Of a stretch of 64,000 bases of DNA, positions 8,502-16,632 are shown piece after piece (position 1 is the stretch's first letter; each line of letters opens with the position of its first letter). Source of the DNA: Sphaerimonospora sp050942215. GTDB lineage: Bacteria > Actinomycetota > Actinomycetes > Streptosporangiales > Streptosporangiaceae. Below the pieces are notes generated by a model, which was given only the letters and a program-made list of their open reading frames with translations, ran no database searches and was not told the DNA's origin. A program made the translations under genes and the position numbers. The stretch is from NCBI RefSeq assembly GCF_050942215.1, contig NZ_CP192056.1, forward strand, positions 6,262,001-6,326,000, read 5' to 3'.

Positions 8502-10037
8502 TCAGCGCAGCGCGTCGGCAAGAAGCCGGTTGAGGCGCTCAGCCGGCAATTCGGCCAGTCCGTTCAACTCGTCGGCTACGGCAGGTTCGCCGCCCTGGGC
8601 GAGGAACTTCTCGCGTACCAGTTGCCGATGCCGGCGGCGGGTGTCCGGGCCCGCCGAGCCGATCGGGATGTCGCGCTCGCGGCTGAAGGTCCGGCCGTCG
8701 ACGAGCCGTACCGTGACCCGGGCGGGCGTCGCCTTGCTCGCCGAGGTGAAGTCGTGGGAGCCCCCATCACCCGGCGGCCCCAGGATGGCGACCTGATCGC
8801 CGGCGAAGTCGCGCAGCCATGCCAGGCCGGGTTCGCCCGCTTGCCGCAGCGCCGCGCCGAACGGCGCGACCGAGCCGAACAGCGCGGAGGTCATCCGCGG
8901 GTCGTGCACCAGCCGGACCCGGTCGGCCAGGGCCCACCGTGCCGGGTCCCGCATCGCGGGCAGGTCGAAGTCCTCGACGGTCAGATCGCCGGTGAGCAGA
9001 GCGGTGGCCACCGGGTACGCGGTCGACAGCAGCAGAGCGCTGATCGGAGTACGAGGGCCGGCCAGATACCGGGCCGCCTGGCGACCGGCGAACAAGGTGT
9101 AAGCCGACGCCCCGACCTCCACCTCCGCGATGGGCGCGCCGCCGAGCAGCGGGTGCAGTTCCAGCGCACAGTCGACGGCGGCGTCGATCCCAGGGCCGCC
9201 CGGCCGTACCTTGAATGACAGGGTCTCGGTGTGCCAGTGCAGACCCAGCCCCGCAGTGATGACCTCGGGTAACGGCACCGTCGCGAACCGCGCGAGGAAC
9301 CCATGCGCGTGTTCCATTATGTCCGGCATGCCGGTCAGACCGGCGTACGCGGCGTCGCAGGCGTCCATCGCCGAGCGCACCGGCGCCAACACATGTACGA
9401 ACTTGGCGTCACCGCCGAGGAACGCGTGCATCACCGGCCACGGGGGAGAGGCGAACGCCAGGCCGAACGCGTCAGCCCACCTGCGTGCCGGCGCGCCCTC
9501 ACTGCTCAGCCGACCGGCGACCGCGCCGGCGAGGTGGGTGTGCAGAGCGCTCTGACCGCGCAACGGGCCGAGGGTGGCAGCCGCGGTGATCCGGGCCGCG
9601 CACTCGTTCGCGGCGATCACCGCCGTCAGCAGTGTGCGGCCGTCACGACGTCCGGCGTGCGCGTACGCCAGCGGTACGGCGACCGTGGAGGGCGCGAGGT
9701 GCCCTGCGTACGCCGTGTCGTCCAGGTTGAGCCAGGAGCCGAGCATCGCCAGCACGGCCGCCGAGCGGCGCGGGTCTGACTGCAAAGGTGGGCCGAAGGC
9801 ACGTACCAGCTTGGTTCCGGCGCTGTGCCGCAGTCCCGCGCGTATGGCCGCCAACTGGGCGATGACCTGGCTGGTTGCCAGGGCGACGACTCGCTCCGGC
9901 ACGTTGTCGAGCCGGAGCTCGGCGGCCCAAGCGGACAGGACCGTGACCAGCGGTGCCGGTTCTGCTCCGAGGTCCTCTCTCGCGCGCGCTCCTACCGTGG
10001 AGGACTCGGACGGCTCCTCAGCCAACGGGCCGCTCAC
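8502..10037 (-). CDS. MmgE/PrpD-family protein
   Basis: A 511-residue protein of the MmgE/PrpD fold (2-methylcitrate dehydratase, cis-aconitate decarboxylase and iminodisuccinate epimerase relatives). The helical N-terminal domain has the family's signature stretch around LNLDDTAYAGHLAPSTVAVP, where family members carry D-D...HPS/T. The C-terminal lid domain includes FSRERDIPIGS. No prpB or prpC lies nearby, so a methylcitrate-cycle role is not supported, and the actual substrate cannot be given. It starts at GTG. A TetR gene lies 125 bp upstream on the same strand, with a small inverted repeat GCACGG/CCGTGC (10092-10107) between them. Confidence 0.85.
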   Translation of the reverse strand: MSGPLAEEPSESSTVGARAREDLGAEPAPLVTVLSAWAAELRLDNVPERVVALATSQVIAQLAAIRAGLRHSAGTKLVRAFGPPLQSDPRRSAAVLAMLGSWLNLDDTAYAGHLAPSTVAVPLAYAHAGRRDGRTLLTAVIAANECAARITAAATLGPLRGQSALHTHLAGAVAGRLSSEGAPARRWADAFGLAFASPPWPVMHAFLGGDAKFVHVLAPVRSAMDACDAAYAGLTGMPDIMEHAHGFLARFATVPLPEVITAGLGLHWHTETLSFKVRPGGPGIDAAVDCALELHPLLGGAPIAEVEVGASAYTLFAGRQAARYLAGPRTPISALLLSTAYPVATALLTGDLTVEDFDLPAMRDPARWALADRVRLVHDPRMTSALFGSVAPFGAALRQAGEPGLAWLRDFAGDQVAILGPPGDGGSHDFTSASKATPARVTVRLVDGRTFSRERDIPIGSAGPDTRRRHRQLVREKFLAQGGEPAVADELNGLAELPAERLNRLLADALR

Positions 10038-10162
10038 CCCGGCAGATCACCGGCAGCATGCCGGGCATGATCTCTAGTGTCACGGTGGAATGCACGGAAT
10101 CCCGTGCCTTGACCACTCTTCAGCCGCACCCGGCATACATTCACGAGCGGCCGTGTTTGTGC

Positions 10163-10834
10163 TCATTTTCGAGCGGAGGGACTTCGTTCATACGTGATCG
10201 GGATATCACCGTTCTTGACGTAATCGGGGTGGCCGAGGGCTCTGTGGGCGAGGTCAAGGACAACGCGAGTGACTTCCGCGGTGTCAATGGGATCCCGTCG
10301 GCCGATCAGGTCTTCCAAAAGACCGTCGGCCGCGTGATAGATCATGCGAAACGTCCAGTCAGGGTTGCGACTTGCGAAGGCTCCGGCAGTGGCCCCTCGG
10401 GTGACGAAGTCACTGATCAAATCCACCACGCGAGCGTTGGACTCCTTGCACAGTTCCAACGCCGCGCCGTTGGCCGAACCGTAGACCAGGCGGTGCAGCT
10501 CGGTGTTGTCGACCGCATGGGCGATCAGCGCGGTCAAGAGTTCGTCGATGGTCGGCCACCACGCCTGCCCCTTCGCGAGGATCTGCCGGGTCGTGTCGAC
10601 GAAGGCGGCGACGTACTCCTCCCACAGGGCGGCGAGCACGTGGTCCTTGGTTTCGAAGTGCAGGTAGAAGCTTCCCTTGCCCATCCCGGCTGCGGCGGTG
10701 ATGTCGGCGATGGTCGCTTCGGAGAAGCCGATCGTGCCGAATACCTCGCGGCCGGCCCGGAGGATGTCGGCCCTGCGCACATCGGCGCTTTTGACGACGC
10801 GCTTGCGCTTGCTGGGAGCCGTGGTCGGTGACAT
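10163..10834 (-). CDS. TetR-family repressor, divergent from the efflux pump
   Basis: About 223 residues from the ATG at 10834 (opening MSPTTAPSKRKRVV). The N-terminal helix-turn-helix runs through ADILRAGREVFGTIGFSEAT and GMGKGSFYLHFETKDHVLAA, typical TetR spacing, with a variable ligand-binding C-terminal half. A longer frame begins at 10894, but that codon lies inside the operator palindrome, so the internal ATG after GAGAGGCGG is preferred. It faces a DHA2-type exporter across tandem palindromes (10881-10916). The layout is that of a drug-responsive local repressor controlling itself and the pump. Confidence 0.88.
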   Translation of the reverse strand: MSPTTAPSKRKRVVKSADVRRADILRAGREVFGTIGFSEATIADITAAAGMGKGSFYLHFETKDHVLAALWEEYVAAFVDTTRQILAKGQAWWPTIDELLTALIAHAVDNTELHRLVYGSANGAALELCKESNARVVDLISDFVTRGATAGAFASRNPDWTFRMIYHAADGLLEDLIGRRDPIDTAEVTRVVLDLAHRALGHPDYVKNGDIPITYERSPSARK

Positions 10835-10880
10835 CGACGTCCGCCTCTCGTCTGCTGCGTCAACGGCGCCATTATATGAC

Positions 10881-10893
10881 TGACCGTCGGTCA
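10881..10893. promoter_or_regulatory. TetR operator, first palindrome TGACCG-T-CGGTCA
   Basis: A perfect 13-base palindrome in the divergent TetR/MFS promoter region. Its centre is 18 bp from that of the neighbouring longer palindrome, so two repressor dimers could bind on nearby faces. Confidence 0.75.
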
Positions 10894-10916
10894 TTGACTG
10901 ACCGACGGTCAGTCAA
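10894..10916. promoter_or_regulatory. TetR operator, second palindrome with 11-bp arms
   Basis: Arms TTGACTGACCG and CGGTCAGTCAA flank a single central A (10905): a perfect 23-base palindrome. It shares the TGACCG/CGGTCA core with the adjacent site and lies between the repressor and pump starts. Confidence 0.85.
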
Positions 10917-11012
10917 CTACTGTCTGCTTGGCGCGGGACCCCTTGGGAGCCTCGCGTTGCTCCTGGCCAGGATTCCATCTGTTCCCGGCTACCGCGTGAA
11001 CGCGAGGGCGAT

Positions 11013-12608
11013 ATGACCGAACCCGACCCGAGAGCACGCAGCGGCACCGCTCTGCTGCTGACCTTCATCTGCATCGGCATCTTCATGGTCTACCTGGACT
11101 CGACGATCGTGAACGTCGCGCTCCCCGAGATCCAGCGGGACCTGTCGACCGGCATGACCCAGATGCAATGGATCATCGATGCCTACGCCCTGGCGGTGGC
11201 CTGCCTTCTGCTGACGGCGGGCACGCTCGGCGACATCTATGGACGTAAACGCATCTTCCTCGGCGGCCTGGTCGGTTTTCTGGCCGCCTCGGCGCTGTGC
11301 GCGCTGGCGCCAGGCTACGACTTCCTGCTGGTCGCCCGGGTCCTGCAGGGCATCGCCGGTTCGATCATGATCCCGGTGTCGCTGGCCCTGGTGTCGGCCA
11401 CCTATCCCCAGCCGGTCGCCCGCGCCCGCGCCATCGGCGTCTGGGCGGGAATCGGCGGGCTCGCCCTGGCCGCAGGCCCGGTACTCGGCGGTGTGCTGGT
11501 GGACGCCTTCAGCTGGCAGTCGATCTTCTGGGTGAACGTCCCGTTCGGTCTGGTGGCCTTGGCCGTCCTGCTCGCCAAGCTACCCGAGAGCAAAGCCCCC
11601 ACGCGGCGTCGTGCCGACGTCTTCGGTCAGGTCGTCTTCGTCGTCGCCATGGCGAGCCTGGTCTACGGGCTGATCGAGGCGAGCACCAGAGGCTGGAGCG
11701 ATCCGATCATTCTCGGCGCGTTCGCCGTCGCCGCCCTCGCACTCGCTCTCTTCGTCGTCTGGGAGCTCAGGCAGGACGACCCGATGCTGCCCATGAACCT
11801 GTTCCGGAGCCCGGTCCTCATCGTCGCCGGTGCGGTCAACTTCCTCGGACTGTTCGGCCTCTTCGGAAGCATTTTCCTGCTCACCTTCTACCTGCAGCAG
11901 GTCAACGGCCTGTCCACCACCGAGACCGGCGTCCGATTCCTGGCCCTGAACGTGGCCATCATGGTGTTCTCCTACCTCGCCAGCGTCCTCGCCGCCAAGC
12001 TCGGTCCCAAGATCCCCATTCTGATCGGCTCTGTGACCAGCGCGGTCGGGCTCATCCGACTCGCCGAGCTCGAACCCGGCACCGGCTTCGCCGACTACTG
12101 GTGGGCGATGGCGCTGCTGGGTGCCGGCGTCTCACTGGTGGGCGCCCCGGCCACCGTCGCACTACTGGCGTCGGTCCGTCCCGAGCAGGCAGGAACCGCG
12201 TCAGGCGTCTCCAACACCTTCCGTCAAGTCGGCAGTGTCTTCGGAGTGGCCCTCGTGGGCACGCTTCTGGTCCGCCACCTGAGTGACACCGTGCCCGGCG
12301 CCCTGGCGGCCGTGGGTCTGAACCCGGCCCAGCGCGCCCAGGCCGTCGGTGCTCTGTCCCATGGCGACCTGGCGTCGATCAGCGACCTCCCCGCACAGCT
12401 TCAAGGGCCGGTCATGCACGCGGTGGCCCCCATATTCACCGACGGCCTGCGCATCGGATTCACCGCCGCCGCGATCGGAACCCTCATCGGCGGCCTGTTC
12501 GCATTGGTCATCCTGCCCGGTCGCAAGAAGCGAACCAGCACACCGTCCCCCAGCGCTCAGCACATTCCGCCCCGCAAACCGGCCGCTCCGGACGCCATGG
12601 CCGGATGA
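11013..12608 (+). CDS. MFS multidrug efflux permease, DHA2 (14-TM) type
   Basis: A 531-residue membrane protein with the DHA2/EmrB-QacA pattern. The first helix contains the D-S-T motif (VYLDSTIVNVALPEIQ). A motif A-like loop follows (GDIYGRKRIF), and motif C appears in helix 5 (GGLALAAGPVLGGVLVDAF). About fourteen hydrophobic segments are visible. The C-terminal tail is Pro/Lys-rich and cytoplasmic. It is predicted to export drug-like compounds with proton exchange. The divergent TetR gene and tandem operators imply induction by a substrate. It lies 11 kb from the PKS genes, so a link to that product is only possible. Confidence 0.92.
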   Translation: MTEPDPRARSGTALLLTFICIGIFMVYLDSTIVNVALPEIQRDLSTGMTQMQWIIDAYALAVACLLLTAGTLGDIYGRKRIFLGGLVGFLAASALCALAPGYDFLLVARVLQGIAGSIMIPVSLALVSATYPQPVARARAIGVWAGIGGLALAAGPVLGGVLVDAFSWQSIFWVNVPFGLVALAVLLAKLPESKAPTRRRADVFGQVVFVVAMASLVYGLIEASTRGWSDPIILGAFAVAALALALFVVWELRQDDPMLPMNLFRSPVLIVAGAVNFLGLFGLFGSIFLLTFYLQQVNGLSTTETGVRFLALNVAIMVFSYLASVLAAKLGPKIPILIGSVTSAVGLIRLAELEPGTGFADYWWAMALLGAGVSLVGAPATVALLASVRPEQAGTASGVSNTFRQVGSVFGVALVGTLLVRHLSDTVPGALAAVGLNPAQRAQAVGALSHGDLASISDLPAQLQGPVMHAVAPIFTDGLRIGFTAAAIGTLIGGLFALVILPGRKKRTSTPSPSAQHIPPRKPAAPDAMAG

Positions 12609-13140
12609 GACGTCGTGCGGCGGTCGCGGACTCTCGCGGTCGCCGCCCATTTCCCGCACGTCGACCGAACCGCTGACCGACGTCAGCACCGCCCTCGGCC
12701 GCGTCGTCGAGATGTTCGGCGCCGTCTGCACCGATCCGGACAACCTCGACCTTGCCTGGGACGCCGACCAGAGCCTCGTCGACCTCAACCGGCTGCTCGC
12801 GTGACCCGCGGCCCGCGCCGCGAGCCGCGGGTCGAACAGCGCGCCCCGCAGTTCACACGCGGCGAACGGCCGCGCGAGTCGCTGAGCGGCAGTGCGCGGT
12901 CCCGATCGCCGTGCAAGGCGGCGCACTCGCTCCGGACGACCCGGAAGCGCCATGGCCGGGTGTCGAGCACGTAAGGCACCGGGCGGCGGCGGTGGAAGAC
13001 GAGTCGCCCTCGATGCGGTGCCGCTCCGACCGGCGTGGCGAGGTCAAGTCGGGCCGGCGGTGAATCAGGTATTCGGCGAACGGCGGAATCTGGAAACGAA
13101 TGGCCGGACGATCATCCGGTCTCTTTCTGGGTCAGAAATT
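12609..13140. other. Intergenic stretch, no intact gene; possible short coding remnant
   Basis: Between the efflux pump and the decayed MFS gene no frame has a start, ribosome site and domain together. One frame ending at 12804 reads protein-like for about 41 residues (TALGRVVEMFGAVCTDPDN and on), but it has no start codon after the pump's stop. It could be the 3' scrap of a lost gene. The rest shows nothing recognisable. Confidence 0.4.
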
Positions 13141-13151
13141 TGTCAGCGATC

Positions 13152-13169
13152 TGTCAGAATTCCCTGACA
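13152..13169. promoter_or_regulatory. Inverted repeat TGTCAG-N6-CTGACA before the decayed MFS gene
   Basis: A perfect 6-bp inverted repeat with a 6-base spacer. An extra TGTCAG half-site lies 11 bases upstream (13141-13146), and a TTGACT promoter-like hexamer follows at 13174. The layout suggests an operator of an unknown regulator that once controlled the MFS gene. Confidence 0.45.
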
Positions 13170-13230
13170 CCATTTGACTGTCTTCCCCCATAAAGTGCCC
13201 AGTTGTGCTCTGGCACAAGGAGCGAGTCAC

Positions 13231-13877
13231 GTGGCTGTCACTGGAGAATTGGAAGCGCCGAACCCGATGAATTCTGGCGCCGGACGGTCATGCTGTGGAC
13301 GTACTGTCTGCTGTCCGTCACGGCGTACTACGGATTCGGCACACTCGCGCCACAGGTGCTCGTCGTAAAGGGCTTCGACGTCGTGCAGGGTCTCGGCTTC
13401 ACCGCCCTGTCGTTCTTGGGTTATCCGGTCGGAGCACTGCTGGCGGTGCCCACGCTCGATCGCTTCGAGCGGCGTACGCTGATTTCGGTGTCGGCGTCGT
13501 TGATGGCGGCGAGCGGCATCGTCTTCGGACTCTCCGGCAACGTCCCCCTGATCGTGGCATCAGGGTTCTGCTACACGTTGATGAGCAATCTCTTCTCCAC
13601 GGCGTCACACGTGTACCTGTCGGAGCAGTATCCGACGGAGTTCCGCGCCACCGCCGCCGGCACGGCCTATTCGCTGTCCCGGCTGAGCGCCGCGCTCCTG
13701 CCGTTCGGACTCCTGCCCATCCTCGACCACCACGGTGCCGGCTGGCTGTTCGCCACGATCGCGGCGAGCGTCGTCGTCATGGTGACGACGATCAGGGTTC
13801 TCGGCGACCGTACGACCGGTGCCTCGGTCGACCGGCCCGCCGATGCGCTGACGCCCACTCCGAGCGGACGGGGATAG
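13231..13877 (+). pseudogene. MFS transporter remnant: start region fused out of frame to the C-terminal half
   Basis: A good start (AAGGAG, then GTG at 13231) opens a reading frame beginning MAVTGELEAPNPMNS. That frame soon loses protein character and stops. From about 13266 the next frame reads a clear second half of a major-facilitator sugar/metabolite porter: helices 7-12, a motif-like LDRFERR loop, and the family-typical EQYPTEFRATAAGTAYSLSR. Only about 200 of an expected 430-450 residues are present. The simplest reading is an internal deletion that removed the N-terminal half and shifted the frame. A short protein from a downstream start cannot be excluded, but a half-transporter is unlikely to work. 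Confidence 0.75.
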
Positions 13878-14058
13878 CGAACCCGCGGAAGACACGACTC
13901 CCGCCCTACGACCGAAGGGACCTCGGCTCATTCGATCATGGAGTCACCGTGAAACCCCGCCGCCGCGAAGATCCCGGTACGAGCGAGAGCGTTCTCTCTG
14001 CCGGCCGCGATCCCTGATCCGTGGTCCCCGATCCATACCGTCTGGGTCCGTGATCGAC

Positions 14059-14697
14059 CTACTCGGGCCAGTCGGAATTCTGGATCACGTCGACGAAGTC
14101 GATCCGGCGGAATTCCGGTACGAAGTGCTCCAGCACGTCGGCGTTGACCGTGCCGAACGTGGTGTCCGGCCGCTCCTCGAACCCTTCCTTGAACGCGAGC
14201 AGGATCTGGCGCTTGAAGTCCGGCCGAGGATGCGCCGCCGTGACCGCCGCGATCTGCCCGGCGTCCAGGTCGCCGTAGCCGATGCCGAGGACGTCCGTCT
14301 CCACACCGGCGGTCACCAGGGCCACCTCGGGCTCCAGCCGGTACGGAATCTCGGGCGTGGTGTGCAGGGCGACCGCCTCCCACACCTTGCGGACATCGGC
14401 CTCCGGCACTCCATGCGAGGTGAGGAAGCGGCGCGCCTCATCGGCGCCGTCGAGTTCGAAGCGCTGGTCGGTACGCCGGTAGGCCTCGGTGAGCCCGAGA
14501 TCGTGGAACATGGCCCCCACGTAGAGCAGCTCGGGGTCGGCACTCAGACCGAGCCGCAGACCCTGCAGCGAACCGAAGAGGTAGACGCGGCGGGAGTGGT
14601 GGTACAGCAGCGGGGTCGCGGTGTCCCGGACCAGTTCTGTCGTCTCCCTGGCGAGCGCTGAATCCGGGACGGCGATGCCGGCGATGGTCTCGGTCAT
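14059..14697 (-). CDS. HD-domain metal-dependent phosphohydrolase-like protein (cyanamide-hydratase-like)
   Basis: A 212-residue HD-domain protein. The metal ligands are visible as the His of LLYHHSRRVYLFGS (near residue 34), the HD pair of GAMFHDLGL (near 65) and a further His in AVALHT. The overall pattern resembles the cyanamide hydratase-like branch of the HD superfamily more than the nucleotide hydrolases. The substrate is unknown. The start follows GGAAGGGG. It is followed on the same strand only by non-coding DNA; DUF5709 lies 151 bp upstream on the same strand and may be co-transcribed. Confidence 0.85.
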   Translation of the reverse strand: MTETIAGIAVPDSALARETTELVRDTATPLLYHHSRRVYLFGSLQGLRLGLSADPELLYVGAMFHDLGLTEAYRRTDQRFELDGADEARRFLTSHGVPEADVRKVWEAVALHTTPEIPYRLEPEVALVTAGVETDVLGIGYGDLDAGQIAAVTAAHPRPDFKRQILLAFKEGFEERPDTTFGTVNADVLEHFVPEFRRIDFVDVIQNSDWPE

Positions 14698-14848
14698 AGG
14701 ATGGTCCCCTTCCCTGCCCCGGCCGGAATCTCCCGTACCGGTCCGGAACGGCGCGTGCGGCCTATCCGAAGAATCCCCAGCCTGTGGATGGAATTACGGG
14801 CTGGACAGGTCAAGATGACGCCGCGGGCGCCTCGGTACGTCGAACCGG

Positions 14849-15403
14849 TCATTCGGGCTCGACCCGCATGGCGGCCTCCTCCGCGCTGAAACCTCCCGTA
14901 TCGGGGCCGACCTCCATGGCCGTCTCCTCCGGCTCGTCGTCACCGTGGGCGCCCTCGTCCGGAGCGACGAGACGGCCGGCCGGGCGCGACGCCCCCCGGC
15001 CGGCGCCGGACGGCTCCTCCGGCCGCGCCTCCCAACCTGCCGCCACCCCGCCGTCCTCCTCATGGTCGGTGTCCAGGTCGGAGCCGAAGCCGAGCCCGCC
15101 GTCCTCGGTGATCGCCTGCCCGGTCCGCGTGCGCTCCTCACGCACGACGGGTGGCCCGCCCGTGCCGTAGACCGGCTGTTCCTCCGGCATCTCCCTGCTC
15201 AACCGGCCGGCCAACGGCTCTCCCCGCATCATCTCGTCGACCGTGGTGCCGTAGTCGTCCACGGCGGCCGGGTGATCAGCGGGCAGTGGCGCCTCCTGGG
15301 GATCGACCGCCCACTGCTGCTGCGGTGTCCCGTCCTGGAGGTCGGGGATGCCCTCGTCCTCGAACCGCGAGTGCGGATCGTGTTCCGGTGTGTGCTGACT
15401 CAC
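14849..15403 (-). CDS. DUF5709-family acidic protein
   Basis: A very acidic protein of about 184 residues. It shows the two conserved blocks of the actinobacterial DUF5709 family: an N-terminal block EGIPDLQDGTPQQQWAVDPQ with VDDYGTT, and a C-terminal block RLVAPDEGAHGDDEPE then GGFSAEEAAMRVEPE. The middle is low-complexity and probably disordered. The GTG at 15403 is chosen because GAAGGAGGGGG precedes it; an ATG 12 codons upstream lacks such a site. The function of the family is unknown. Confidence 0.85.
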   Translation of the reverse strand: MSQHTPEHDPHSRFEDEGIPDLQDGTPQQQWAVDPQEAPLPADHPAAVDDYGTTVDEMMRGEPLAGRLSREMPEEQPVYGTGGPPVVREERTRTGQAITEDGGLGFGSDLDTDHEEDGGVAAGWEARPEEPSGAGRGASRPAGRLVAPDEGAHGDDEPEETAMEVGPDTGGFSAEEAAMRVEPE

Positions 15404-15632
15404 CGCGTCCCCCTCCTTCAGCTCACCCGTCATCCACACCCCCCTACCCGTAATCCCAGGCGGCCCACGTGGGGAGAGCCGTCACCTCGGCCGACTCGAT
15501 CGCGCCGGCGCGGTGATCGACGATGTCTCGTTTCGCCGGAACGGCCGAGTTCGAATCGTGACTTGACGGATCACCACGGCACAATCACGATTTTCCCGAC
15601 TGATTAAGTAGGAATACTCGGAAAGGAGCATC

Positions 15633-16571
15633 GTGCGCTCTCTCATCCTGCTCGGCCTGGTCGGCTTCGCCGCCCAGCTCGTCGACGGCAGCCTGGGCAT
15701 GGCCTACGGCGTGACATCGACGACGCTGCTGCTCGCCATCGGCACCAACCCCGCGGCGGCCTCCGCCACCGTTCATCTTGCCGAAATCGGCACCACCCTG
15801 GCCTCGGGCATCTCACACTGGCGTTTCGGCAACATCGACTGGAAAGTGGTCGGTAAGATCGCCGTCCCCGGCGCCGTGGGCGCTTTCGCCGGCGCGACCT
15901 TCCTGTCCAGCCTGTCGACCGAGGTCGCCGCCCCGGTCATGTCGTTGATCCTGCTGGCGCTGGGCGCCTACATCCTGGTCCGGTTCACCCTGCTCGGGCT
16001 GCCGCGCGGAAACCTGGGCAAGCCGCTGCGCGCCCGTTTTCTGGCCCCGCTCGGCGTGGTGGCCGGTTTCGTCGACGCCACGGGTGGCGGCGGCTGGGGC
16101 CCGGTGGGCACCCCGGCCATCCTCGCCAGCGGCCGGCTGGCGCCGCGCAAAGTGATCGGCTCGATCGACGCCAGTGAGTTCGCGATCGCCATCGCCGCGA
16201 GCATCGGCTTCTTCGTCGGCATCGGCTCGGAGAACATCGACTTCTCGTGGGTGGCCGTGCTGCTGCTCGGCGGCGTGATCGCGGCCCCGCTGGCCGCCTG
16301 GCTGGTGCGCCACATTCCGCCGCGCGTCCTCGGCTCGGCCGTGGGCGGCATCATCGTGCTGACCAACGTACGAACGCTGCTGCGCAGCGACTGGATCGAC
16401 GCCCCGGGCGGCGTGCAGTCCGTCGCCTACGTCGCCATCGCCGTCGTCTGGGCCGCCGCCATCGCCTACTCCGTACGTGCGTACCGCCAGGACAGGGCCA
16501 ACGAGTCGGTCGAGGCGATCGAGGCCGAGCCGGGAAGCCGCGACGCCGAGACCGAGGTCACCCCGGCCTGA
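15633..16571 (+). CDS. TauE/SafE (TSUP)-family membrane permease
   Basis: A 312-residue integral membrane protein with about eight hydrophobic segments and the TSUP-family duplicated signature (FAAQLVDGSLGMAYGVTSTT near the N-terminus and GFVDATGGGGWGPVGTP in the second half). The family moves sulfite, organosulfonates or related anions, and the substrate here is not shown. It starts at GTG with GAAAGGAG upstream. A sulfur link would fit metE and the TusA-like gene nearby, but they are not in one operon. Confidence 0.88.
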   Translation: MRSLILLGLVGFAAQLVDGSLGMAYGVTSTTLLLAIGTNPAAASATVHLAEIGTTLASGISHWRFGNIDWKVVGKIAVPGAVGAFAGATFLSSLSTEVAAPVMSLILLALGAYILVRFTLLGLPRGNLGKPLRARFLAPLGVVAGFVDATGGGGWGPVGTPAILASGRLAPRKVIGSIDASEFAIAIAASIGFFVGIGSENIDFSWVAVLLLGGVIAAPLAAWLVRHIPPRVLGSAVGGIIVLTNVRTLLRSDWIDAPGGVQSVAYVAIAVVWAAAIAYSVRAYRQDRANESVEAIEAEPGSRDAETEVTPA

Positions 16572-16632
16572 TCGTCGCCCTCGTTCCGGACGGCGCCACC
16601 CGAGAGGGCGCCGTCCGGACGAGGAGCATGGC

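Noticed and set aside
10092..10107. GCACGG/CCGTGC hairpin between TetR and PrpD genes as a terminator
   Set aside because: Only a 6-bp stem without extension or T-run; too weak to call.
10835..10894. TetR start at 10894
   Set aside because: The codon lies in the operator palindrome, and the internal ATG at 10834 has a better ribosome site and N-terminus.
12349..12804. A separate gene ending at 12804
   Set aside because: Most of the frame overlaps the MFS pump and there is no start after the pump's stop. Only about 41 residues look protein-like.
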